Shown here piece by piece: positions 1-5,066 of a stretch of DNA of 5,066 bases. The DNA comes from Myxococcales bacterium (GTDB taxonomy: Bacteria; Myxococcota; Myxococcia; Myxococcales; Anaeromyxobacteraceae): the NCBI GenBank assembly GCA_021779335.1, contig JAJYAW010000250.1, forward strand, positions 1 to 5,066. The letters are read 5' to 3'. Every line of letters begins with the position of its first letter. Within the stretch, counting starts at the first letter, position 1. Both the position numbers and the translations under genes were made by a program. The notes under the pieces were generated by a model. The model made no database searches, was not told the DNA's origin, and saw only the letters and a program-made list of their open reading frames with translations.

Positions 1-1
1 G

Positions 2-73
2 CGCGCCCAGCTGCCGGCGGCGAGGAGGGCCGCCCCGCCCCGCCGGCGCGGCGGCCTCACCGTCCTGCGCTGA
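2..73 (+). CDS. possible C-terminal tail of an upstream gene (partial)
   Basis: One forward frame is open from the window edge to a TGA at 71-73 and would encode about 23 residues, rich in Ala, Arg and Pro, ending in GLTVLR. A stop 35 bases before the next start is a natural place for a preceding gene to end. The stretch is too short and too GC-biased to recognise, and the other two forward frames are also open here, so the call rests only on position. It could equally be intergenic. Confidence 0.25.
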   Translation, partial: RAQLPAARRAAPPRRRGGLTVLR

Positions 74-92
74 GCGGCCGCGCGGCGGTGCT

Positions 93-99
93 AAGGTGG
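93..99 (+). promoter_or_regulatory. ribosome binding site deciding the transporter start
   Basis: AAGGTGG ends 8 bases before the ATG at 108, a good Shine-Dalgarno match and distance. The in-frame GTG at 96 lies inside this motif and has no such motif of its own, so ATG 108 is the better start. Confidence 0.6.
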
Positions 100-107
100 C
101 GCGCCTC

Positions 108-1031
108 ATGGCCTCCGCTCCAGCGCCCGCCCGGACCGCCACGTCCGCCCCCGTCCTCTTCCTGCTCTCCTCCGCCATCTGGGGCACCACCTGGCTGGTC
201 ATCAAGTTCCAGCTCGGCGTGGTGGCGCCAGAGGTCTCGGTGGCCTGGCGCTTCGCCCTGGCCTCGCTCCTCCTGCTCGGCTGGAGCGCCGCGCGGGGGC
301 TCTCGCTCCGCTTCCGGGCCGCGGACCACCTGGGCTTCGCCCTGCTCGGGCTCCTCCTCTTCGGCCTCAACTACGTCTTCGTCTACCTGGCGGAGCTGCA
401 CCTCACCTCCGGCCTGGTGGCGGTGCTCTTCGCCTTCCTGGTCTTCTGGAACCTGCTGGGCGCCCGCCTCTTCTTCGGCACGCCGGCGCCCCCGGCCGTC
501 CTCGGCGGCGCGGTGCTGGGCGTGCTCGGGGTGGGGCTCCTCTTCTGGCCGGAGGTGGCGGCGGTGCGCGGCGACGCCAGCCTGGGGCTGGGGGTGGTCT
601 ACGCCGTGGCGGGGACGGTGGTGGCCTCGGCCGGCAACCTCTGGTCGCAGCGGCTCTTCGCCCGCGGCGTGGCGGTCATCCCGGGCACGGCCTGGTCGAT
701 GGGGTACGCCTCGCTGGGCGTCCTGGCCTGGTGCGCGGCGCGCGGCCTGCCCCTCGCCTTCGACGCCCGCGCGCCCTACGTGCTCTCGCTCCTCTACCTC
801 GCCCTCCTCGGCTCGGTGGTCGCCTTCGTCGCCTACCTGACGCTGCTGCAGCGGATCGGCGCCGGGCGCGCCGGGTACAGCGCGGCGGTCATCCCGGTGG
901 TGGCGATGCTGGCCTCGACGGCCTTCGAGGGCTACCGCTGGACGGTCTCGGCGGTGGCCGGCCTGGGGCTGGTGCTGGCCGGCACGGTGCTGGTGCTGCG
1001 GGCCAAGGCGCGGGCCGCGGCCGCTCCCTGA
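108..1031 (+). CDS. EamA-family (DMT) inner-membrane transporter
   Basis: This is a 307-residue membrane protein of the drug/metabolite transporter superfamily, which exports amino acids, metabolites or drugs, usually by proton-coupled antiport. The chain is almost wholly hydrophobic and fits ten helices in two EamA repeats of about 140 residues. The first repeat opens with SSAIWGTTWLVIKFQ, followed by PEVSVAWRFALAS, the usual Trp-Gly and Pro/Arg-Phe signatures. The second repeat carries VVAFVAYLTLLQRIGAGRAG followed by IPVVAMLAS and FEG, the typical end-of-repeat pattern. The length is normal for the family (about 290-310). ATG 108 is preferred over GTG 96 (311 residues) because AAGGTGG sits 8 bases before it. 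The substrate cannot be told from sequence. It is separated from the next cluster by 75 bases containing a hairpin, so it is probably its own transcription unit. A link to polyamine export is possible but unsupported. Confidence 0.9.
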   Translation: MASAPAPARTATSAPVLFLLSSAIWGTTWLVIKFQLGVVAPEVSVAWRFALASLLLLGWSAARGLSLRFRAADHLGFALLGLLLFGLNYVFVYLAELHLTSGLVAVLFAFLVFWNLLGARLFFGTPAPPAVLGGAVLGVLGVGLLFWPEVAAVRGDASLGLGVVYAVAGTVVASAGNLWSQRLFARGVAVIPGTAWSMGYASLGVLAWCAARGLPLAFDARAPYVLSLLYLALLGSVVAFVAYLTLLQRIGAGRAGYSAAVIPVVAMLASTAFEGYRWTVSAVAGLGLVLAGTVLVLRAKARAAAAP

Positions 1032-1032
1032 G

Positions 1033-1080
1033 GGCCGGCGGCCTGCGGGGGCGGCCTGGACTCCGCCCGGCAGGCCGGCC
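1033..1080 (+). terminator. strong GC hairpin after the transporter gene
   Basis: GGCCTGC (1040-1046) pairs with GCAGGCC (1070-1076), and inside it GGGCGG (1049-1054) pairs with CCGCCC (1063-1068) around the 8-base loop CCTGGACT. The outer GGCC at 1033-1036 can pair with GGCC at 1077-1080 across a bulge. It starts two bases after the transporter stop codon. There is no T-run behind it, only GTCCTGTCGT, so it may be a U-poor terminator, a pause site or a 3' end protector. Confidence 0.5.
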
Positions 1081-1106
1081 CGTCCTGTCGTAGACTCCGC
1101 GCCCTG

Positions 1107-1199
1107 ATGCGCCAGCGCCTCGCCCTGCTCTCCGCGGTCGCCACCGGGATCGCGCTCCTCCTGGCCGCCGTCCTCTTCGCGCTGGCGCGCCGCTCGTGA
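1107..1199 (+). CDS. possible 30-residue single-pass membrane microprotein
   Basis: A short reading frame begins at ATG 1107 and ends at TGA 1197-1199. It encodes 30 residues with a basic N-terminus (MRQR), a hydrophobic core at about residues 5-27 (including GIALLLAAVLFALA) and a basic end (RRS). This is the shape of a single-pass membrane peptide. Its stop overlaps the GTG start of the flavocytochrome gene in the sequence GTGA, the classic arrangement for translational coupling. There is no clear Shine-Dalgarno motif upstream. A TAGACT hexamer (1091-1096) resembles a -10 box and would put transcription start close to the ATG, so a leaderless message is conceivable. I recognise no family. 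It could be a small subunit or a leader peptide for the downstream flavocytochrome, or a chance frame in GC-rich DNA. Confidence 0.45.
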   Translation: MRQRLALLSAVATGIALLLAAVLFALARRS

Positions 1200-2530
1200 C
1201 CGTGCCGACCGCCCGCGACGTCACCCGTGCCGCGCTCTGGATGGGGCTCTACGCCCTGCTGGCGCTCTTCCCGCTCCTGCTCCTGCTGGCGGCGCCGGCC
1301 CGCTGGGGCGGCGGCTTCAGCGAGGAGCTCGCCTCGGCGCTGGGCTTCCTGGCCCTCTCCATCATGGCCATGCAGTTCGTGCTGACGGCCCGCTTCCAGT
1401 GGGTCGCGCCCCCCTTCGGCACCGACCTCGTCTACGCCTTCCACCGCCACGTCACCGCGGTGGCCCTGGGCTTCGCCCTGCTCCACCCGGTGCTGCTCTT
1501 CGGCTCCTCGCTGCGCGGCGCCCTCCACTACCTGTGGCCCTGGGCGGCCCCGTGGGAGATCGCGGCCGGGGTCTGGTCCACCTACGCGCTGCTGGCGCTG
1601 GCGCTCACCTCCTGGCTGCGCAAGCGGCTGCGCCTCCCCTACGAGGCCTGGCGCTGGCTCCACGGCCTCCTGGCGGTGCTGGCGGTGGCGGTGGGCGTCT
1701 GGCACGCCATCCAGGCCGGCCGGCTCCTCTCCAGCCCGGTGGTCCGCTGGCTCTGGCTGGCCTGGACCCTGGCCTGGGTGGGGCTGATCGTGCGGGTCCG
1801 CCTCGTCAAGCCGCTGTCGCTGCGCGCCTACCCCTGGACGGTGGTCGAGGTCCGGCCGGAGCGCGGCGACGCCGTCACCCTGGTGCTCGAGCCGGAGGGG
1901 CACGACGGCTTCCGCTTCCGCGCCGGGCAGTTCGCCTGGCTCACGCTGGGCCCCTCCCCCCTCGGCGGCGCGGAGCACCCGTTCTCCTTCTCCTCGTCGT
2001 CGCAGGCGGCGCCGCGGGTGGAGCTCACCGTCAAGGCGGTGGGCGACTTCACCCGGGCGGCGCAGCGGACCCGGCCCGGCCAGCGCGCCTGGCTGGACGG
2101 CCCCTACGGCTCCATGTCGATCGACTCCTTCCCGGACGCCGACGGCCACGTCTTCATCGCCGGCGGCGTGGGGGCGGCCCCCTGCCTCTCCATGCTGCGG
2201 ACGCTGGCCGACCGCGGCGACCGGCGCCACCACCTGTTCATCCTGGCCACCAGCGAGTGGGACCGCACCCCCTTCCGCGAGCCGCTGGCGGCGCTGCAGG
2301 AGCGGCTCGACCTGCAGGTGGTCCACGTGCTGGAGCGGCCCCCGCCGGGCTGGACCGGCGAGCGGGGGCTGGTCGACGAGCCGCTGCTCGATCGCTGGCT
2401 GCCGCGCGGCGGCCGGTACGGGCACTTCGTCTGCGGCCCCTCCCCCATGATGGACGCCGTGGAGACCGCGCTGGGGCGGCTCGGCGTGCCGCTCTCCGAC
2501 CTCCACTCGGAGCGGTTCGATCTGGTATGA
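1196..2530 (+). CDS. ferric reductase/NOX-like transmembrane flavocytochrome
   Basis: This 444-residue protein moves electrons from NAD(P)H through FAD and heme across the inner membrane. Residues 12-203 form about six helices of the ferric-reductase-like domain. Two helices carry histidine pairs 14 residues apart, H83/H97 and H156/H170, the pattern that holds two stacked b-type hemes in NOX and FRE enzymes; H85 is an alternative ligand. The FAD domain (about 212-310) shows FRAGQF (241-246), HPFS (261-264) and GPYG (302-305). The NAD(P) domain (about 318-444) shows GGVGAAP (323-329) and CGP (413-415), and the chain ends in ERFDLV. No iron-sulfur cysteine cluster is present. The GTG start overlaps the microprotein stop, and the TGA overlaps an ATG in the aguB frame (ATGA). 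The final acceptor (ferric iron, oxygen or a periplasmic partner) and the NADH/NADPH preference cannot be read here. Confidence 0.85.
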   Translation: MTVPTARDVTRAALWMGLYALLALFPLLLLLAAPARWGGGFSEELASALGFLALSIMAMQFVLTARFQWVAPPFGTDLVYAFHRHVTAVALGFALLHPVLLFGSSLRGALHYLWPWAAPWEIAAGVWSTYALLALALTSWLRKRLRLPYEAWRWLHGLLAVLAVAVGVWHAIQAGRLLSSPVVRWLWLAWTLAWVGLIVRVRLVKPLSLRAYPWTVVEVRPERGDAVTLVLEPEGHDGFRFRAGQFAWLTLGPSPLGGAEHPFSFSSSSQAAPRVELTVKAVGDFTRAAQRTRPGQRAWLDGPYGSMSIDSFPDADGHVFIAGGVGAAPCLSMLRTLADRGDRRHHLFILATSEWDRTPFREPLAALQERLDLQVVHVLERPPPGWTGERGLVDEPLLDRWLPRGGRYGHFVCGPSPMMDAVETALGRLGVPLSDLHSERFDLV

Positions 2531-2534
2531 GGGA
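2529..2534 (+). promoter_or_regulatory. ribosome binding site deciding the aguB start
   Basis: GAGGGA overlaps the stop codon of the upstream gene and lies 7 bases before ATG 2542. The alternative in-frame ATG at 2527, in the ATGA overlap, sits on top of this motif and has none of its own. The site thus favours 2542 and leaves an 11-base gap between the two genes. Confidence 0.55.
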
Positions 2535-2541
2535 CGCCGCC

Positions 2542-3426
2542 ATGACGACGAGATTCAACGTGGGCCTGGTGCAGATGGCGATGTCGAAGGACCCAGCCGA
2601 GAACACCGAGAAGGCGGCCGCCCGGGTGGCCGAGGCGGCGGCGCGCGGCGCCCAGGTGGTCTGCCTGCCCGAGATGTACCGCACCCCCTACTTCTGCCAG
2701 TCGGAGACCCACGCCGCCTTCGACCTGGCCGAGCCGGTGGACGGCCCGTCGGTGCGGCGGCTCTCGCAGGTGGCCCGCCAGCACGGCGTGGCGGTGGTGG
2801 TCCCCATCTTCGAGGAGCGGGCCACCGGCCTCTACCACAACAGCGCGGTCGTGCTGGACGTGGACGGCACGGTGGCCGGCCTCTACCGCAAGATGCACAT
2901 CCCGGACGACCCGGGCTTCTACGAGAAGTTCTACTTCACCCCAGGTGACCTGGGCTTCAAGGCCATCGACGTGAGGCCGGGGCGCATCGGCGCGCTCATC
3001 TGCTGGGACCAGTGGTACCCGGAGGCGGCGCGCCTCACCGCGCTCTGCGGGGCGGCGGTGCTCTTCTACCCGACCGCCATCGGCTGGCACCCGGCCGAGA
3101 AGGCCGAGTTCGGCGCGGCCCAGCGCGACGCCTGGCTCACCATGCAGCGGAGCCACGCCATCGCCAACGGCTGCTACGTGGCGGCGGTCAACCGCGTGGG
3201 GCACGAGCGGGAGGCCGCCGGGGCGGCCGGCCTGGAGTTCTGGGGCACCAGCTTCCTCTGCGATCCCTACGGCGTGGTGGTGGCCCAGGCCGCCACCGAC
3301 CGCGAGGAGATCCTGGTGGCCCCGGTGGACCTCGGCAAGATCCAGGAGATGCGCCGCCACTGGCCCTTCCTGCGCGACCGGCGCATCGACGCCTACGGCG
3401 ACCTGACGCGGCGGTTCCGCGATTGA
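2542..3426 (+). CDS. aguB: N-carbamoylputrescine amidase
   Basis: This cytoplasmic enzyme hydrolyses N-carbamoylputrescine to putrescine, CO2 and ammonia, the last step of the agmatine route to putrescine. The 294 residues form one nitrilase-superfamily (carbon-nitrogen hydrolase) domain of normal length. The catalytic triad is visible: E44 in CLPEMYRTPYFCQ, K117 in LYRKMHIPDDP and C154 in ALICWDQWYPEAAR. The stretch FYEKFYFTPGD (126-136) and the WDQWYPEAAR context are typical of the AguB branch rather than of nitrilases, beta-ureidopropionases or biotinidases. ATG 2542 is chosen for its GAGGGA motif; ATG 2527 would add five residues. Adjacent aguA supplies its substrate, which strongly supports the assignment. 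Nothing in the chain looks damaged. Confidence 0.95.
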   Translation: MTTRFNVGLVQMAMSKDPAENTEKAAARVAEAAARGAQVVCLPEMYRTPYFCQSETHAAFDLAEPVDGPSVRRLSQVARQHGVAVVVPIFEERATGLYHNSAVVLDVDGTVAGLYRKMHIPDDPGFYEKFYFTPGDLGFKAIDVRPGRIGALICWDQWYPEAARLTALCGAAVLFYPTAIGWHPAEKAEFGAAQRDAWLTMQRSHAIANGCYVAAVNRVGHEREAAGAAGLEFWGTSFLCDPYGVVVAQAATDREEILVAPVDLGKIQEMRRHWPFLRDRRIDAYGDLTRRFRD

Positions 3427-3431
3427 TCGCC

Positions 3432-4532
3432 ATGGCCTCCAGCGCGCCCGCCGCCCAGGGCTTCGCCATGCCGGCGGAGTGGGCGCCGCACGACGCCACC
3501 TGGCTGGCCTGGCCGCACAACGTCCGCGACTGGCCGGGCCGCTTCGCCCCCATCCCCTGGGTCTACGCCGAGATCGTGCGCCACGTCGCCCGCGGCGAGA
3601 CGGTGCGCCTCTCGGTGCAGGACGCCGCCCACGAGCGGAAGGTGCGGGCCCTCCTGGCCCGGGCCGACGTGCCGCTCGAGAACGTGGAGCTGCGCCGCTT
3701 CCCCACCGATCGCGTCTGGAGCCGCGACCACGGCCCCATCTGGCTCACCCGCGCCGCTCCGCAGGCCGGCAAGGCCATCGCCGGCTTCCGCTTCGACGCC
3801 TGGGCCAAGTACCCGGACCACCGGCGCGACGCCCGCATCCCGGCGCGGGCCGCCCGGGCCCTGCGCGTGCCGCTGCTGCCGGCCCTCCACGCCGGGCGGC
3901 CGGTGGTGCTGGAGGGCGGGGCCATCGACGTGAACGGGCGCGGCACCGTCCTCACCACCGAGGAGTGCCTGCTCGACCCGGCGGTGCAGGTGCGCAACCC
4001 GGGCTTCGGCCGCGCCGACTACCAGCAGGTCTTCCGCGAGGTGCTGGGCGCGCGGAACACCATCTGGCTCGGCCGCGGCATCGCCGGCGACGACACCCAC
4101 GGCCACGTCGACGACCTGTGCCGCTTCACCGACGCCCGCACCGTGGTGCTGTGCCGCGAGGAGGATCCGCGCGACCCCAACCACGCGGCGCTGGAGGAGA
4201 ACCGCGAGCGGCTGGAGGGGGCGCGGCTGGAGGACGGCTCGCGCCCCGAGGTGGTGGCGCTGCCCATGCCCTCGCCGGTGGTCTTCGACGGCCGGCGGCT
4301 GCCCGCCTCCTACGCCAACTTCTACGTCTGCAACGCCGCGGTGCTGGTGCCCACCTTCGACGACGCCAGGGACCGCCTGGCGCTCGGCATCCTGGCCGAG
4401 CTCTTCCGCGACCGGCCGGTGGTCGGCATCCACGCCCTCGACCTGGTGTGGGGGCTGGGCACGCTCCACTGCCTGTCGCAGCAGGAGCCGTCGGTGCCCG
4501 CGCAGGTGCACACCACCGCCGCCGCCGGGTAG
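3432..4532 (+). CDS. aguA: agmatine deiminase (agmatine iminohydrolase)
   Basis: This cytoplasmic enzyme converts agmatine to N-carbamoylputrescine and ammonia, the substrate of AguB encoded five bases upstream. The 366 residues match the usual length of the peptidyl-arginine-deiminase-like (guanidine-modifying) family. Visible signatures in order are the N-terminal MPAEWAPHDATWLAWPHN (13-30), WSRDHGPIW (96-104), EGGAIDVNG (161-169), DDTHGHVDD (220-228) with catalytic H223, YANFYVCN (294-301) and the nucleophile C347 in GLGTLHCLSQQEP. D99, E161 and H223 are the expected partners of the cysteine. The nucleophile loop reads GLGTLHC rather than the GGGNIHC I recall from well-studied members; this is probably lineage variation. 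ATG 3432 lacks a good ribosome site. ATG 3468 follows CAGGG, but starting there would remove the conserved AAQGF lead-in, so 3432 is kept. Translation may depend on coupling to aguB. Confidence 0.96.
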   Translation: MASSAPAAQGFAMPAEWAPHDATWLAWPHNVRDWPGRFAPIPWVYAEIVRHVARGETVRLSVQDAAHERKVRALLARADVPLENVELRRFPTDRVWSRDHGPIWLTRAAPQAGKAIAGFRFDAWAKYPDHRRDARIPARAARALRVPLLPALHAGRPVVLEGGAIDVNGRGTVLTTEECLLDPAVQVRNPGFGRADYQQVFREVLGARNTIWLGRGIAGDDTHGHVDDLCRFTDARTVVLCREEDPRDPNHAALEENRERLEGARLEDGSRPEVVALPMPSPVVFDGRRLPASYANFYVCNAAVLVPTFDDARDRLALGILAELFRDRPVVGIHALDLVWGLGTLHCLSQQEPSVPAQVHTTAAAG

Positions 4533-4538
4533 GCGGCG
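4520..4538 (+). terminator. possible hairpin spanning the aguA stop codon
   Basis: CGCCGCC (4520-4526) and GGCGGCG (4532-4538) form a 7-pair stem with a 5-base GGGTA loop; the TAG stop lies at its loop/stem junction. No T-run follows. It could help end the operon transcript, but such repeats arise readily from GCC codons, so support is weak. Confidence 0.3.
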
Positions 4539-4739
4539 CTGGCCTTCAACTCCGCCCGGTCACGCCGACCGACTGCAGGAACTGGCCGCCGTCGGTCTGG
4601 ATCGCCCGCAACCCGGGGCTGGGTGTCACGCCTACGAACCGCGGTGCCGGCGATCGGAGCCCCGCGCTCCCTGAGGATTGTCTCCAGATGGCCGAAAGGG
4701 CCAGCCGGCACGGCGGGAAGAAGTGACCTGGTGACGCCG

Positions 4740-4758
4740 TCCAGCGGCTGGCGCTGGA
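4740..4758. repeat. inverted repeat (stem-loop)
   Basis: TCCAGCG (4740-4746) and CGCTGGA (4752-4758) form a 7-pair stem around the 5-base loop GCTGG. It is the second hairpin met by a transcript leaving the minus-strand remnant, four bases beyond the first. Confidence 0.4.
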
Positions 4759-4762
4759 GGAT

Positions 4763-4786
4763 GGCCGGAACCGGACGGTTGCGGCC
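4763..4786 (-). terminator. hairpin just after the minus-strand gene remnant
   Basis: On the minus strand GGCCG-C-AACC pairs with GGTT-C-CGGCC around the loop GTCC: nine pairs with a single mismatch. It begins one base after the TGA of the minus-strand remnant (4788-4790), as expected for a transcription terminator. No T-run follows (ATCCTCC), so it may be a U-poor terminator. Its position supports the idea that the remnant was once a real gene. Confidence 0.5.
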
Positions 4787-4787
4787 G

Positions 4788-4939
4788 TCATGCCGACCAG
4801 ACCGTCCTGAACCACACACCCTTCAGCTTCGCCTTCTGCCATCGGTCAACAAACGCGCCACCGAAGTACATCCGTGCGGTCGGTAGAGTGGCCAGCTTGA
4901 AGACCGGGACGTCCCGTACCAACTCCGGCCGAAACACGG
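4788..4939 (-). pseudogene. truncated C-terminal end of an immunity-type protein gene, cut by the IS
   Basis: A minus-strand frame encodes 49 residues from 4937 down to 4791, with a TGA at 4788-4790. It reads like genuine protein: it begins VFRPELVRDVPVFKLATLP and has GGAFVDRW in the middle and LKGVWFRTVWSA at the end. The pattern of a DVPVF-K/R-L strand, a short helix (FVDRWQKAKLKG) and a final V-W-F strand recalls the C-terminal end of myxobacterial immunity-type proteins of the double-CXXCG (SitI6) or Imm11 kind. That match is from memory and low in certainty. The frame begins exactly where the IS end stops. Upstream of it the IS sequence gives an in-frame TGA (4965-4967), so the original N-terminal part is missing. 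A GTG at 4937 could start it, but with no ribosome site. A hairpin lies directly after the stop. It is most likely a non-functional remnant. Confidence 0.5.
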
Positions 4940-4965
4940 GGTCAAGTCCCAATCTCTGTGTAAAT
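4940..4965. repeat. IS256-type terminal inverted repeat (right)
   Basis: The 26 bases begin GGTCAAGTCC and end CTGTGTAAAT. Against the IS256 end as I recall it (beginning GATAAAGTCC and ending TTGTGTAAAA), 18 of 26 positions agree, including the AAGTCC and TGTGTAAA blocks. The exact outer boundary could be off by one to three bases because of the run of G at 4938-4941. Confidence 0.7.
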
Positions 4966-4994
4966 CATACTTCGCGTGAAGCTCCTCGGGTGGA

Positions 4995-5066
4995 TCAGGC
5001 CGCCTTGGCGACGACGACCTCCTTCGACTTCAACATCGACATGTCCAGGTAGCGGCGGTCGGACCA
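4995..5066 (-). CDS. IS256-family transposase, C-terminal 23 residues (partial)
   Basis: The reverse strand is open from the window edge (5066) to a TGA at 4995-4997 and encodes 23 residues beginning WSDRRYLDMSML and ending VVVAKAA. The tail itself is not diagnostic; catalytic DDE residues of the transposase would lie further upstream, outside the window. The assignment rests on the terminal repeat 30 bases beyond the stop and on the frame pointing towards that end, as expected for the single transposase of an IS256-type element, which cuts and pastes its own DNA. Whether the full gene is intact cannot be seen. Confidence 0.6.
   Translation of the reverse strand, partial: WSDRRYLDMSMLKSKEVVVAKAA

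Larger units (their letters stand above)
4533..4787. other. gene-free stretch between aguA and the minus-strand remnant
   Basis: I see no convincing gene on either strand here. Open frames exist but carry no motif I recognise. The sequence is less extreme in GC than the operon. The right part holds two neighbouring stem-loops (4740-4758 and 4763-4786). It may be decayed accessory DNA. Confidence 0.5.
4940..5066 (-). mobile_element. right end of an IS256-family (Mutator-type) insertion sequence, partial
   Basis: The window's right edge enters an insertion sequence. Its presumed boundary is at 4940, where a terminal repeat resembling that of IS256 begins, and a reverse-strand frame ending 55 bases inside fits the usual position of a transposase 3' end. 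The rest of the element, including its left end and most of the transposase, lies outside the window. IS256-type elements usually make 8-9 base target duplications, so the bases flanking the end (4931-4939, GAAACACGG) should recur at the far side. Confidence 0.7.

Noticed and set aside
28..56. Hairpin GGCCGCC/GGCGGCC with 15-base loop
   Set aside because: Seven GC pairs with a long loop are expected by chance here, and it lies before rather than after the only candidate upstream stop.
932..2506. 524-residue minus-strand open frame opposite the flavocytochrome gene
   Set aside because: Rich in Arg, Gly, Pro, Glu, His and Gln with no motif; it is the mirror of a GC-biased real gene and reads across a hairpin and two gene ends.
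2104..3360. 418-residue minus-strand open frame opposite aguB
   Set aside because: Low-complexity composition, no domain, and fully opposed to a gene with an intact catalytic triad.
3393..4511. 372-residue minus-strand open frame opposite aguA
   Set aside because: Antisense shadow of a clearly recognised enzyme; no plausible motifs or ribosome site.
4623..4886. 87-residue plus-strand open frame in the lower-GC region
   Set aside because: No recognisable motif and Arg/Pro/Ser-rich; it overlaps the more protein-like minus-strand remnant, and its start has no ribosome site.
4905..4916. 12-base perfect palindrome CGGGACGTCCCG
   Set aside because: It lies within the coding frame of the minus-strand remnant and has no promoter context; likely chance.
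4533..5066. CRISPR array, tRNA or rRNA in the lower-GC end
   Set aside because: No regularly spaced direct repeats, no cloverleaf-like arrangement and no rRNA motif could be seen.

Overview
This 5 kb window is very GC-rich, with G or C at nearly every third codon position. Together with the gene content, this fits a high-GC soil bacterium; Anaeromyxobacter or a related myxobacterium is the best guess. That assignment is an inference from composition, gene style and an immunity-like remnant typical of myxobacteria. No marker gene is present.

Layout. The first ~75 bases may hold the tail of an upstream gene. An EamA-type drug/metabolite transporter follows (108-1031, +), ended by a strong GC hairpin (1033-1080). 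Next is a tight forward cluster in which genes overlap or nearly touch: a possible 30-residue membrane microprotein (1107-1199), a six-helix ferric-reductase/NOX-like flavocytochrome (1196-2530), N-carbamoylputrescine amidase AguB (2542-3426) and agmatine deiminase AguA (3432-4532). AguA and AguB are consecutive enzymes that turn agmatine into putrescine, so this part is a polyamine synthesis or agmatine breakdown operon. The flavocytochrome has no obvious role in that pathway, but an ATGA overlap and the tight spacing suggest it is co-transcribed.

Beyond 4532 the character changes. GC content drops, no intact gene is visible, and the features are on the minus strand. The 49-codon C-terminal end of a gene (4788-4937) resembles the tail of myxobacterial immunity-type proteins. 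It is followed on its own strand by a perfect-looking hairpin and starts abruptly at the right end of an IS256-family element. The element shows a terminal inverted repeat at 4940-4965 and the last 23 codons of its transposase running off the window edge. The simplest reading is that an IS256-type insertion cut an accessory gene next to a conserved housekeeping operon.

The core metabolic genes look ordinary. The items most worth a second look are the IS-truncated immunity-like gene, the microprotein coupled to the flavocytochrome, and the NOX-like bis-heme architecture placed in a polyamine operon.
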